The translations under genes and the position numbers were made by a program. From assembly GCA_024195265.1 (NCBI GenBank), contig JAJLRJ010000014.1, positions 13,290,959 through 13,354,958 on the forward strand: a DNA stretch of 64,000 nt, read 5' to 3'. The DNA is from Dendrophyllia cribrosa. Its lineage: Eukaryota > Cnidaria > Anthozoa > Scleractinia > Dendrophylliidae. Each line of letters opens with the position of its first letter. Position 1 is the stretch's first letter. Under the pieces are notes generated by a model. The model saw nothing but the letters and a program-made list of their open reading frames with translations. It made no database searches and was not told the origin of the DNA. Below, one piece after another: positions 10,546 through 20,489 of the stretch.

Positions 10546-12440
10546 TAAACAACATGACCAAAACCATTAACCACAACATCTTTAAGGACTTCAATTTTTA
10601 AGGGCTCCTTCCTGTTGGGTCTCCTAGCGCCTAAAACTCTCTTGGCAGCTTCCCGAATTCTAGAGACTAATTGATTATCCATAGGAGAGGCGATACCCAC
10701 CACCTCATGGGCCCACTTAATGGCGTAACAAGCAGAATCAACGGAACAAGTCGACCTGGTGGATTCTAATAAATGCTGTAAATAAAGTGCTACATGAATA
10801 GAAGAAAAGGGAGAAAAGAAGTCTTCAATTTGCTAAAAGCAAAGTCCTTCCATTTCTTGAACGCTCGATGATACATGTCAGTGGTGGCTGGCGCCCTCGC
10901 TGACAAAACAGACTTCTGAAGCCTTGATGCAAGACCCTGCAGGCATGGATCCTGAAAAGCTGCTGTTTCCTTCCAAATACCTTCCTTAAAAATGTCTGAA
11001 AACAAAGGGGAGAACAATCAGAGTCCACATTAGAAAGCAAAGAATATTAGAGTGCAATTGATTTTATTTACATCTCACCTAATCTTATATAATAAGTATG
11101 GCAAAAACAAGTACTAGAAAAACCAAAGGCCATGAGTAGTATCAAAAGACTTCTCTTATGACGGGTTCCAAAGACCCTAGCAGTTGCTGCATTGTGCACA
11201 ACTACCACCGTCAACGGTGCAAAAACCCGAAAAAGTCTGCGTCCTAGATTGCTTAAAATTCAGACGCAGAGCTACCACTCTGAAGGACAAATCCTTTGAA
11301 CCAAACATGTGGTTCTTGGCTTTACCCCTAATAAAGAGATGCTTAAACTTGGGAAGTGTCACCCAATCATGTACAAACGCATTCCAGTGCTTGCCATCAT
11401 CACATAGTAACACCCAACAATGCAGCCTTGCAAGCTCTATGATGACCGCAAATCAAAGGAATATAAGATTCACCTGAGGTAAACTCGTAATTTAACAGTG
11501 ACTTTATTTCAACTGCGGGAGCTAAAAGATTTGAGTCTGAAAATTCATCTTCGCAAGTGTGTGATAACTAGAAACAAAAATAGAATTGACAACACCTTGG
11601 ACCTGTCCTTGATCGGCGGCTAGTCATTGACCAGACTGGAACTTGGTAGAATCGAGAGGACACTGTGCCCTCCAATGTCCTAGTTTCTTACAGGCAAAAC
11701 AGGAACCCGGTTTGGTTTGGGGCCTAGGCTGAATCGTTGGTATGGGTCTGGCAGTGTTGCTGTAAAATTGGCTGGGAGTGGCGGCTGCAACTGCCGTTAA
11801 TGTGGAAGGTTCCCTTCTGGTGCTTGCAAACCTTGACTTGCTTTGAGTCAAATTTTGTTTAGCTTGGGTACGTGCTCTGGCTTCTGCTCAAATGATCTTT
11901 TTCTCGTCGTCGGAATCCTCCGCAAGATCATTACGTTTCGTGGACTTTGTCAAGCTGTTTGGAGGAACAGGCTTCTTTAGCTTCTTCAATGGCGTCGCCA
12001 ACTTTTAGATTAAACTTGTATTGATCCTCCTTTCCTTTCTTCTTAAAGAATGCGGCACATCAAACTTGAGCTTTTTAATCTCTTTGAGATGGGAATCTGC
12101 AGTGTCTGCATGGGAACGTTTGAGATCCATTAAAGAATTTTCCAGCATGGACTTCATGGAATCTAGCAGACTTTTGTTTTTCTGGGCAATTGACTCGACA
12201 ATTCTGACAACGTCGGCCTCCTGCATGATCAAGGGAACGTACCGCAGTGACTCAAAAATAATGTTAGCTGAACTGAGGTGTCAGCCTAGAATGATATCCC
12301 ACGTGATATTCATCTCTTATACAGCCCTCCCTCGTGCATATGCTCATTCCACTGGACCAGCCCCAGTCCCCACTGCTCTCATGCCGCAGAAATATTTCAT
12401 TTCCGGCTAATACGTATTCACTCAAACGCCAGAAATTCCT
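10545..12440 (-). mobile_element. Tyrosine-recombinase-type element inserted in gypsy gag
   Basis: Three coding islands lie on the minus strand. Frame 12232-12005 is a coiled-coil-like segment (MLENSLMDLKRSHADTADSH). Frame 11851-11624 ends in a CCHC knuckle, CFACKKLGHWRAQC. Frames 11017-10790 and 10703-10550 read the N-terminal SAM-like domain of a tyrosine recombinase (ARAPATTDMYHRAFKKW, then YAIKWAHEV and REAAKRVLGARRPNRKEPL). The catalytic half of the recombinase is absent, so this is a truncated copy. The stretch 11040-11620 is not recognised. Junctions with gypsy sequence are only approximate, and no target duplication was found. Confidence 0.65.
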
Positions 12441-12445
12441 TATTT

Positions 12446-12643
12446 TTAATGATTGTTGGGCTTGCTGCAACAAACTTTAGAGAAATGATTCATTTTACCA
12501 CAGTTCAGACACTGTTTACCTTGAGCAGGGCAATTTCCTTGATGCAGGTAACCTCCACCACACAAAGCACACTTTGTGTTGCGAGATCCAGAAGCTGCTG
12601 AGGACTGTGAAGGTGAGGAGGTCAATGAGGAATCCGTAGACAT
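12446..12643 (-). pseudogene. Gypsy gag zinc-knuckle fragment
   Basis: The 65-residue frame contains two cysteine/histidine motifs: CALCGGGYLHQGNCPAQGK, and CLNCGKMNHFSKVC, a classical CX2CX4HX4C knuckle. Serine-rich sequence precedes them. Sequence upstream toward the LTR (12650-12800) is short and not gag-like, so the N-terminal gag is deleted. This fragment belongs with the gypsy element around it. Confidence 0.75.
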
Positions 12644-12807
12644 TTAAAACAAAGCTGATCAGATCGGTAGGTTTTTCTGGTCGATTCAACACTTCAAACA
12701 ATGATTTTCGTCTTTTGCTGAACACTTTTCTATTTTTTCCATTTTGTACCGGAATTTCTGGAAATTTTGGTCATATGATTGTACCTCAAATCTTTTAATA
12801 ATCGATG

Positions 12808-13067
12808 ATCGCATGAAACTTCCTTTAACCGAGCGAGTTTCTTTTGCTTTTTATGCTCACCTATAGCGAGAAGTAACAATAGTGTGATGTTTCTTGTGGA
12901 TATCAATTCACGATGCACGGGATTAACAAACGAATTAATAGACGCTTAGAAACATCAATCACGTGGACATCATGATGGTCCAGAGAGCAATCCCAAAGTT
13001 CATAACGACATACATTGAGTCTGAACATTCGGTGTTCGCACTTCTAGTTTATAACGTGAACATTACA
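12808..13067 (-). repeat. Gypsy 5' LTR
   Basis: It is homologous to 6670-6875 but carries about 40 extra bases near 12963-13003. On the minus strand it begins TGTAATGTTCACG at 13067, matching the start of the other copy. The inner end is uncertain because similar sequence (12738-12880) recurs at 13905-14036. Confidence 0.7.
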
Positions 13068-13157
13068 ACTAGTTAGAGCTATTCTTTATTGTTCCTCTGA
13101 TGCAGGGGTTTTTAATTGACTTGTTCTTTTGTGTTGCTTTTTGTTTTTGTGTCTTGA

Positions 13158-13572
13158 GGTAAACAGAAATAATATAATATAATTTATTCACTTAATATCG
13201 CGCCTTTTAACATTAAAATGATCAAAAGCGCTTTACACAAATTTTATACTAATTAAAATTTAAATCTAATTAATACTAATTTTACACGAGTTTTATACTA
13301 ATAATAATTAATCCTGATTAATAATAATTAAATACTAAAAATGCACAATAGACCACTCCCAAAATATTACTCGTTGTAGGCTAAATTAAAAAAAATATGT
13401 CTTAAGTTTTTTCTTAAAAATGCTAAGCGATGTCGTTGTTCGAACATTTGCTGGAAAGCTGTTCCACAGTGTGGGGGCAGCAGCATAAAACGAACGAGCT
13501 CCTAATGTAGAAAACATACGCCCCTTGGGACGGTCCAAAAATAATGAAGAGTTCGATCTAAGTTCGAGTTCG
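13158..13572 (-). pseudogene. LINE fragment with 3' tail
   Basis: The frame 13601-13386 reads FLDRPKGRMFSTLGARSFYAAAPTLWNSFPANVR, the conserved end of CR1/L2/jockey-like LINE reverse transcriptases. A short 3' region and an (ATAAT)-like tail at 13160-13190 follow. It is strongly 5'-truncated. The right boundary is set by comparison with the uninterrupted related copy at 14200-14270, where homology resumes at ccatc..attgc.tct. Confidence 0.7.
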
Positions 13573-13573
13573 A

Positions 13574-13870
13574 TTCCATCCATTGCCTCTTTAAAGGCCA
13601 TTCAGGTATTACATTCTGCTGTAGTCGACATCGAAGTAGTACCATGTGCTGCTTTTCTTGTCCATGTTGTTAATTATGTAGTCGACTTGCCATGCCTGCT
13701 TCTCTGCTTTATCTGGAGCACAGGACTGGGATAGCAGAATCCAGGGACAGATTAAGTCTGGGGATTACAACTGTTTCCCAAACAGAATAGCAACAGCTTG
13801 AACGTTTCACCATCTCTGATGGTCTTCTTCCAAAACATCATGCAGTCACATCTTTTGGCCACAACTTCAA
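13574..13870. repeat. Repeat R, copy 1
   Basis: This stretch shares about 280 bp with 14240-14423 plus 15051-15130, including gtagtaccatgtgctgcttt, cttgtccatgttgttaatta and aacagaatagcaacagcttg. A short open frame (13525-13734) crosses it but reads differently in the other copy. I do not recognise the parent sequence. In the second copy it runs directly into DIRS pol. Confidence 0.7.
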
Positions 13871-13904
13871 TGGGAAGAAGGCGTCCCCATTAATGATACC
13901 TTTC

Positions 13905-14036
13905 CATTTTGTACTGGAAGTTCTGGAAATTTTGGTCGTATCAATCACGCCTAGAATCTTTTAATAACATTCAATAATCACATGAAAGTGCCTTTAACCA
14001 CGTGAGTTTCTTTTGCTTTATGCCCACGTATAGTCA
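13905..14036. repeat. Third copy of the LTR-adjacent sequence
   Basis: It is about 130 bp similar to 12738-12880: ttctggaaattttggtc, then cctttaacc and gtgagtttcttttgcttta. It lacks the terminal LTR half. It suggests a duplicated segment of about 1.17 kb (12738-13870 versus 13905-15130), or a second related LTR element remnant. Between 14036 and 14126 nothing is recognised. Confidence 0.6.
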
Positions 14037-14239
14037 AAATAAACATTTTGTTTTTATCAAAATAATACTACATTACAGGATCGTCAGTTTTTGTCATCAC
14101 TTTTTTTTAAGTGGTCGCTCCTAAAGGGCTATTTTTTTGGTTCCTGCTATGCAGGGTTTTTTAAGTATTTTCTTGTTGGTTGTTTTTGTCTTCAGGTAAA
14201 CAGAAGGTTCTTGCTTGGCTCAATGATCCCATCAATTGC

Positions 14240-14423
14240 TTCTAGGAAGGCCGTTCAAGTATAACATTCTGTTGTAGTCAACATCGAAGTAGTACCATGT
14301 GCTGCTTTTCTTGTCCATGTTGTTAATTATGTAGTCGACTTGCCATGTGCGCTTCTCCACTTTATCAGGAGTGCAGGACTGGGATAAATTAAGTCCGGGT
14401 AATAATCGTTTCCCAAACAGAAT
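14240..14423. repeat. Repeat R, copy 2 (left part)
   Basis: It matches 13590-13790 closely and is cut by a LINE insertion. The rest of the copy resumes at 15051. The target duplication AAACAGAAT lies at 14415-14423 and 15051-15059. Confidence 0.75.
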
Positions 14424-15050
14424 TCATTTTCATTCATTTTTTTCATTTTTTCATTTCATTTATTATTTTCTCCAAACCTTTGCAGATCATAATACTTAAA
14501 TTAAGTCACATTATATATAGGAAGGAGAGGAGAGGGGCACATCTAGATAAACTAATATTGTGCCCCTTAAGTTACATCAGTATAAACAAAAAAACTTGTA
14601 ATTTTTTAGTAAAAAAGTAAAGGAAAACTTATAAAATAACTCGGTAAAATGTCAAAAGAGATGTTTCATTAGTATTGAGCAAGGTACCAGCGTAAAAGTG
14701 CTTTTCTAAACATCTTTTTAGATGGTTTGTCTCTGATTAATTGTGGAATACTATTCCAAAAAGATCTTCCAATAACGCTCGGGCAGAATCTCCTGAGATT
14801 AGTTCGAAATGAGGGTATGACTACTTGATTAGATGATGCACTGTGGGTATTGTAATTATGTTGCTCAGATACTAGTGAAAAAGGTATATAAGGAAACTTT
14901 TCATTGTGGAAATAATCATAAAAAAGCATACGTGTTCAGTTTAACAATATCAGGAAATTTCAAAAGGCTTAGGGATATGTAGTGTGGCGTTATTGATTCC
15001 ATTAAAGGAACCTTATTTATAATACGAACAGCTTTGTTTTGTAATTTTAC
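14424..15050 (-). mobile_element. 5'-truncated jockey-like LINE with 9-bp target duplication
   Basis: Minus-strand frames (about 15050-14916 and 14929-14669) give LQNKAVRIINKVPL, then PHYISLSLLKFPDIVKLNTY, SFRTNLRRFCPSVIGRSFWNS and LLRWYLAQY, the C-terminal end of a non-LTR reverse transcriptase. A frame change lies near 14920. The 3' untranslated part and an ATGAAA-rich tail (14424-14475) follow. Flanking duplications AAACAGAAT on both sides fix the insertion, and the truncated 5' end is at 15050. Confidence 0.85.
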
Positions 15051-16082
15051 AAACAGAATAGCAACAGCTTGAACGTTTCCCCATCTCTGATGGGCTTCTT
15101 CCAAAACATCAGTCTCGTACCTTTTGGCCACCTGTGAACTGGTACAGAAAAATAGGCATCTGAAAGGTCAATGGATGCCATAAAACACACAGGTTTCATC
15201 AAGTGAACACAACTTTCAATATTTTCCATCTTAAAATGATGGTAAGCAATAAAACGATTGAATTCTTTCCAATTCAAAATCACTCTGAAACTCTCACTTA
15301 TCTTTTTTCTGAGAAAAGACTGGGATATGAATTTTGCATGTTCATGGTGGGACTCAACAATGATACCCGTGACAGGAAATCTTGAATCTGATGATCTAAG
15401 ACAGCTGTGGCCTCAGTATTCAGAAGAGCAGGTTGAATGTCATAAATCCTTGTACAATAGAGAGGATAGTTCTATCAGAGGTGCAATAAAGTTTTTAATT
15501 CTTCCCCCAGTAATAGTAATGGTTCTAAAACTTACCTCAGGCTGAGTTATGACTGCTTCACAGTCTGTTTGGTTGTTTTTGTCTCGGTTTTGGAAGATTA
15601 AATTCCTTCCTGTAGAAAGGGCGGCTGCTCCTCTGATAGCCTCTCATGGTGGCTGTACTGATTGAAGGGGCCGGGCACTGGTTGCACCCCTCTTGGCCCA
15701 AAAAAGACTTTGGTTGGCCTTTATATTTTTTAGAGCCAGCCTTACTGGATCTCGTGAGTTATTGGCTGCTTTGTTACTTTCAGTAACATTTTTTGGCCAT
15801 TCATCCAAATCATTGCCAAAGCATTCGCTCCCAATTGGGTGCTTGTTATTGCACAAAACCTTTTAGCTGTCATCTAAATTTGTTTTGAACAAGTCATGGT
15901 GGCAAATATTCAAGCTGTGGTTAGCTGCCGCCACAAGGAGAAGGGAATTCGAAAGAACTTCCTATAAGGCTTCTGTGGTTGGCATTGCTACACCTGTATC
16001 CAAAGATTCACCCACTTTCCCTGTCATGTTAGCAAGTGGAATTAGCCCTTTAATCAAAGTGTCTTGTCAGGCTTGCAGCCTA
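15051..16082 (-). pseudogene. Second DIRS copy: pol start and gag end
   Basis: The minus-strand frame at 15283-15130 reads NWKEFNRFIAYHHFKMENIESC, then MASIDLSDAYFSVPVH with the first RT catalytic aspartate. Upstream in related frames come ESHHEHAKFISQSFLRKK and, at 15856-15644, a gag C-terminus with NKHPIGSECFGNDLDEWPK. Gag continues to 16082, where a composite transposon is inserted after a TA. Several stops are present. The RT is cut near 15125, where repeat R begins. Confidence 0.75.
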
Positions 16083-16366
16083 CAATGGAGGACAAAAGTA
16101 GCTGGGACACCAGTGAAAACTGGGAAAAAAATAACAAATAATAACGTGATACTACTATAGTTATCTTTGGGGGCGCAATTTCAGCGTATCCTCCCCCCCC
16201 CCCCCCCCCCCCTTCCCCCCCAAACCAATGTTGATCAATGTAGGTGAATAGTTTTTCTGTGTAAATGTCCGTTCGATCATCAATTTCAACATTGCTAAGG
16301 GAGGGGGGGGGGGGGATTATTTGACTAGTATTTTGGTAAGTGTCCCAACACTAATGACCTGCATTG
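16083..16366. repeat. Left 284-bp terminal direct repeat
   Basis: Nearly identical to 20204-20487 in the same orientation. It contains a long C tract (about 16191-16220) and a long G tract (about 16302-16315) around a partly self-complementary middle (caatgttgatcaatg versus catcaatttcaacattg). Its own ends are inverted repeats, so each copy looks like a small MITE. Past the inner edge the two copies face each other with CATTGTCCGAA and, on the other strand, CATTGTCTGAA. Confidence 0.88.
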
Positions 16367-16625
16367 TCCGAAAACCATTTGTTGCAGAAAAGTGCTCTAA
16401 ACATTCTCAACAGATACCAACTAACAAGCATTACTTTAATATGAATTTAAGACAGTAAGAAATTATGTTTTTCGTGACCAAAGAAATGTTTAGCGCGCGC
16501 ACCACGTTATACAACTGAGCTTAGTACTAACTGTGACGCAATGTAAATGCATTCGAAATGACTTCAAAGTGTGTTTTTGTTTACAAGAAAATGTTTGAAA
16601 TAGCAATTTTATAAAACATTTTATC

Positions 16626-17744
16626 GTGGAAACATATGTGGATATGGTTTTTTCGAAGCAAATAGCGGCATCCAAAAGAGCTTTGGCATGGTATTTAAAC
16701 AAATACAGCCATTTTTCATATCGACGAATAGCACATGATTGTGGAATGTCGAAATCGTCTGTTCAGAGAATCTGCAGTGGGGAACTTCCTGGAAGTGCTA
16801 AAGAGATTCCAAGATGTAACAAAAGCGGAAGACCAAGACAAGTAAGCGAACGGGATTTGAGAATTATTATTCGCACATTAAAAGGATTACGAAAAAAGAA
16901 TGTTCACGTTACAGTAAAAGGATTAGTGGAAGAGAGCGGTCTCGGTTTTGGTGTAGCAAGTAGAAGGACATATTCCCGATATGTGAATAAGCTGGGCTAC
17001 TCATATTTTTCGGCTAGGAGAAAGGGGATTCTGAGTGAAACTGATAAGAAGTTACGCTTACAATTTGCACGCAAGATGAAGTGGGAGGTTGCAAGAATAC
17101 CGGAATTCTGGAAAAACGAAGTTTCGTTTTATTTGGATGGGGTGTCTTTTGTGCACAAATATAACCCCCAGAGCGGCGCAGCATCTAACAAATCAAGGGT
17201 ATGGCGAAAGAAAGAGGAAGGACTAGAAATAACTGCCAAAGGGTCGAAAGAGTTGGCTGGAGGAAGGAGATTACACCTTGTAGTGGCTATAGGATATGGA
17301 AAAGGAGTTATTTTAAAAGTACCACACGAAAACATGACAGGCAATTTTTTCGGAGACTTCATAAGGGAACATTTCAATATTACGTTTGCGCGAGCTGGTC
17401 CAAAAACAAACAGAAGACGTTTATTTGTTATGGATAACGACCCGTCTCAAACGAGCAAGTCAGCTAAGACTGCGTTAGAACATATTGAGGCTGAATTTCA
17501 TGAAATTCCTCCACGTTCACCAGACCTGAATCCTATCGAGAACATATTTCATCTGGTAAAGCGGTATTTGGAATCCGAAGCGATATCTAGAAACATCACA
17601 AGGGAGTCGTTTCAGGAATTTCAAGCTAGAGTTTTGAGAGCTTTTGATAATATGTGTATTGAGACTATAGATAACACAATTGCCAGTATGAACAGAAGGA
17701 TACAAGCTATCCTAGCCTCTAAAGGCGGCCGAACAAAATATTAA
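16626..17744 (+). CDS. Tc1/mariner-like DD34E transposase
   Basis: The 372-residue open frame is intact. Residues about 17-120 form paired helix-turn-helix DNA-binding domains (SYRRIAHDCGMSKSSVQRI, then a GRPRQVS hinge like the GRPR motif of Tc1). The catalytic domain has D171 in FYLDGVSF, D270 in FVMDNDPSQT and E305 in SPDLNPIENIF. Thirty-four residues separate the last two, the DD34E spacing. The length is somewhat above the usual 340-350 residues. The start is the first ATG of the frame; a second one at codon 7 is also possible. It would cut and paste DNA at TA sites. It lies 260 bp inside the left terminal repeat and converges on the Rep gene. Confidence 0.93.
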   Translation: METYVDMVFSKQIAASKRALAWYLNKYSHFSYRRIAHDCGMSKSSVQRICSGELPGSAKEIPRCNKSGRPRQVSERDLRIIIRTLKGLRKKNVHVTVKGLVEESGLGFGVASRRTYSRYVNKLGYSYFSARRKGILSETDKKLRLQFARKMKWEVARIPEFWKNEVSFYLDGVSFVHKYNPQSGAASNKSRVWRKKEEGLEITAKGSKELAGGRRLHLVVAIGYGKGVILKVPHENMTGNFFGDFIREHFNITFARAGPKTNRRRLFVMDNDPSQTSKSAKTALEHIEAEFHEIPPRSPDLNPIENIFHLVKRYLESEAISRNITRESFQEFQARVLRAFDNMCIETIDNTIASMNRRIQAILASKGGRTKY

Positions 17745-18349
17745 TTACGCAATGCTGAACTGTGAAAACTGAACATCCTTTATTATTTACACTTTCCTTT
17801 AATTCTGCGTATTTCGTAAGGGTCTTAAACTGTAACCTAATTTTCGTGCTACTTGAACGAAATGGCTGTGTAATGTTTATTAACGTTCAGTAGTTTTCAA
17901 AGTCTTTTTAGAAAACTCGTGACAAAGAAACGTTTATCGCATGGCGTTACATTTATATGTTGTTGACATAACGAAGTCAACATTACTCAACATTACTCAC
18001 CACAATACTCACTCAAATACTGCAGATTTGTACATATTAAAAGCATCTTTTATATTAAACGAACACAACTCTCGAAAATATATATCGTTTCTTTACTTTG
18101 GAGAAGATTTTTGTTTCATAACATCCGTTATTACGCGTTTTAAACTCAATACTCTTTAAACGGAGAAGAAAAACAGAGCTGTCAATTAGCTCTTTTTATT
18201 AGAATTTACTGAGTATTGTTGTAATCGCGTTTCACATACTTTTCTTTGGAGCGCATTATACACTAAGTTATCCAAATAGTATACAACAATAGCTGGCCAC
18301 AGTTTATTTTCAAATACTGTGCTTCATTCAAGGGAAACGAATGCCTATC
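17745..18349. other. Intergenic region between convergent genes
   Basis: AT-rich sequence separates the transposase stop from the Rep stop. No gene is recognised, and short frames such as 17941-18159 look random. It presumably holds the two polyadenylation regions. Confidence 0.5.
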
Positions 18350-19707
18350 TTACTGAGTATTGTCCCGAGTATCGTTATGAGCAATGTAAATATTGCTTGA
18401 ATTGTCAATAATGAATCGTGCAAAACAGTGCCCACAGGGCGTGATTTCTTGCTGTTCGCGCTGTGAAAATGGCTTCCAGAATCGGAAAAAATGCCATCGT
18501 ATGTCCATCATGTTTGTGTTTGTCTGATCTATTGCACCGCCTCTGATGAAAACAATTGGTGCATCAGATGTAGCGAAGAAAGGCGTGTCGTGGGTTAGTT
18601 CGATATCTCTTTGACAGAAGTTCTTTGGCGCGGGTAAATGAATTATATCTCCTTCTAGTGCCTGGAGAAGGTCAGGCCAAGCGATTATTGTTGGATTCCA
18701 CCTAAAGTCATTCAGAAGAATCACTTCTGCTTTTTCGGCACCAACCCATGCGAACGAGCCTGTTGCAGGATTACAGAAGGTGTTATAAATTGTTTTAATG
18801 GCGACAACAGAAAAGTCTTACCAGAATTGGCAGTTCCATACAAATAAATATTACGGAACTTTCCTCTCCCTTTAGAAAGGGCTGTATAAATTGCATTACA
18901 AAAGACTGACCCGATAATTCGTTGGTTTTCGAGAACCTCATTTGCTGCCGCAAACCACCTTCCCTCGCAACCCTCCACGCATTGTGCATCTTTAAATTCT
19001 TCTAACAGCTGAATTCGCGTTTTTTTCAAGCGACGACACTGCTCTTCAGCGTGAGAAAATTCTTTCGCTAGCGATAATGCTTCATCCACAGCTTTATTGC
19101 CTCGGTTAGCTATAAATTGAGCCAGACAGCGTTTACCTTCTCGTTCTTGAGCCATCGCCAAGCATACCAGCTCCAGTCTCGTGGATATTGACTTTTCTTG
19201 AATTAGTTTAGAAACATCAAAAACACTTAGCCGTGGATCTTTCCCCTTTCTCTGGTGCTTCGATCCCCTGCGTTGTTGGCTTTTTCTTTTGTTAGAAGCG
19301 ATTGCATTTTCCGTTCGTGGGCAAGTACTTAAGTCTGGGTGACCCACAGAGTGAACGGCCTCGAGATCTGATTTCGTGACATACTTGTACGCGCTGTAAT
19401 ATGTATTATGACGGTCACTAAAATGAACTTCGATCTTAAATTTTTGGCTTAAATATTTCTTTACTTGCAACCATCTGCCTCTCTTCTTCAGTTTTACCGC
19501 CATATGGAAATGATACTTGTTTACATCGCCACTGTTATCAGTAGTGGCATGAGCCTCGATGCTCACGACCCAGTGAGATACTTCAATTTTCACGCTATTC
19601 CATGCCTCTATAACTGCTTCCGCAAAGCTCTCTCTTCGAAATTTTTCTGTATCTGCGCGACTATATGTTATAATGTAAACAACTCTCTGGCTGTCTGAAG
19701 CTTCCAT
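18350..19707 (-). pseudogene. Rep-like protein: HUH endonuclease plus SF3 helicase, one frame break
   Basis: The start is taken at the methionine at 19707 (MEASDSQ), because upstream residues are hydrophobic and not Rep-like. Motif I is VYIITYSRAD (residues about 10-19). Motif II, with the metal-binding histidines, is YHFHMAV (H66, H68). Motif III is AYKYVTK with the nucleophile tyrosine, probably Y109. A helicase follows: Walker A GTANSGKT at about 291-298. After a frame change come Walker B (EVILLNDF) and the SF3 motif C region FFATSDAPIV. The frame change maps to a T4 run at 18793-18796, where one base appears missing. The order matches rolling-circle Rep proteins of CRESS-DNA viruses and parvovirus-like NS proteins. 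It may derive from a virus, but here it sits in a transposon. Confidence 0.85.
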
Positions 19708-20203
19708 TGAAATAATGCGAAGAATAACAGAGAAGGTTAGCGTTAATGTTAACACCATTAATGCAAACATTGCAGCTGCGCACGATCACACTACAACACA
19801 CTTTCGATGTAAACAACAGACCTCGTCGTCACCGGAAGTCATTTTCGATTACATAAAGAAAACAGAACAGTAGGACTGATTATTTTCTGTGAAATACACA
19901 ATATTCACCATATAGTTATATCGTAAATATGGGTAATTTGTACACATGGACAATATAACAGTCAAGTTACTTATCCTAGAAATCACTGATGTGTACGGTA
20001 TTCATTTATCGATTTTCTAAATTATATGCACCTGTTCCTCCTCTAACCATCGATACTGTGATATGAAATTTTGAAATCCCTGTATATTGCACAGACATGT
20101 TTTCGTAGCCTTTAATTAACCAAGATTAACTACCATGAGAAACCCCTTTTCTCGTGCATCAATAAATCACAAACATGATGTCTTTGAAATGCTCACCTTC
20201 AGA
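19708..20203. other. Rep upstream region
   Basis: No gene is seen between the Rep start and the right terminal repeat. The stretch next to the start (19740-19810) is GC-richer and may hold the promoter. A run near 20100-20200 is AT-rich. Confidence 0.4.
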
Positions 20204-20487
20204 CAATGGAGGACAAAAGAAGCTGGGACACCAGTGAAAACTGGGAAAAAAATAACAAATAATAACGTGATACTACTATAGTTATCTTTGGGGCGCAATT
20301 TCGGCGTATCCTCCCCCCCCCCTTCCCCCCCCAAACCAATGTTGATCAATGTAGGTGAATAGTTTTTCTGTGTAAATGTCCGTTCGATCATCAATTTCAA
20401 CATTGCTAGGGGGGGGGGGGGGGGGTGGAGGGGGGGATTATTTGACTAGTATTTTGGTAAGTGTCCCAACACTAATGACCTGCATTG
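20204..20487. repeat. Right 284-bp terminal direct repeat
   Basis: Direct copy of 16083-16366 with a few substitutions and length differences in the homopolymer C and G tracts. The open frame 20403-20167 that overlaps it is chance. The element ends at the G before the TA at 20488-20489. Confidence 0.88.
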
Positions 20488-20489
20488 TA

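Larger units (their letters stand above)
6670..13067 (-). mobile_element. Ty3/gypsy LTR retrotransposon, nested and decayed
   Basis: Direct repeats at about 6670-6875 and 12808-13067 flank a minus-strand gag-knuckle, protease linker, RT, RNase H, integrase series. The plus-strand order is integrase, RNase H, RT, gag, as expected for minus orientation. A polypurine tract sits immediately next to the left repeat. The interior contains two younger or foreign insertions: a SINE (10054-10352) and a recombinase-type element (about 10545-12440). Most of gag is missing, since only about 240 bp separate the zinc knuckle from the right LTR. Confidence 0.85.
16083..20487. mobile_element. Composite transposon with Tc1-type transposase and HUH/SF3 Rep, 4,405 bp
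   Basis: The unit is bounded by TA dinucleotides (16081-16082 and 20488-20489), the Tc1/mariner target duplication. It starts CAATGGAGGAC and ends GACCTGCATTG, an inverted repeat with two mismatches in eleven. A 284-bp direct repeat lies at each end. Removing the unit and one TA joins the two flanks into one continuous DIRS gag reading frame (about 20650 to 15900 on the minus strand), so the whole 4.4 kb behaves as one insertion. It contains two convergent genes: a DD34E transposase on the plus strand and a Rep-like protein on the minus strand. Confidence 0.85.

Noticed and set aside
6725..13072. ACTAG as a 5-bp target duplication of the gypsy element
   Set aside because: The flanking sequence cctttaaccg...aagtaac is present next to both repeats, so the LTR extends further and the ACTAG match is probably internal sequence or coincidence.
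16083..20487. Two independent MITEs of the same family flanking unrelated genes
   Set aside because: TA occurs only at the outer edges, the inner edges read TC and GA, and the DIRS gag frame is continuous across the whole unit. One insertion fits better.
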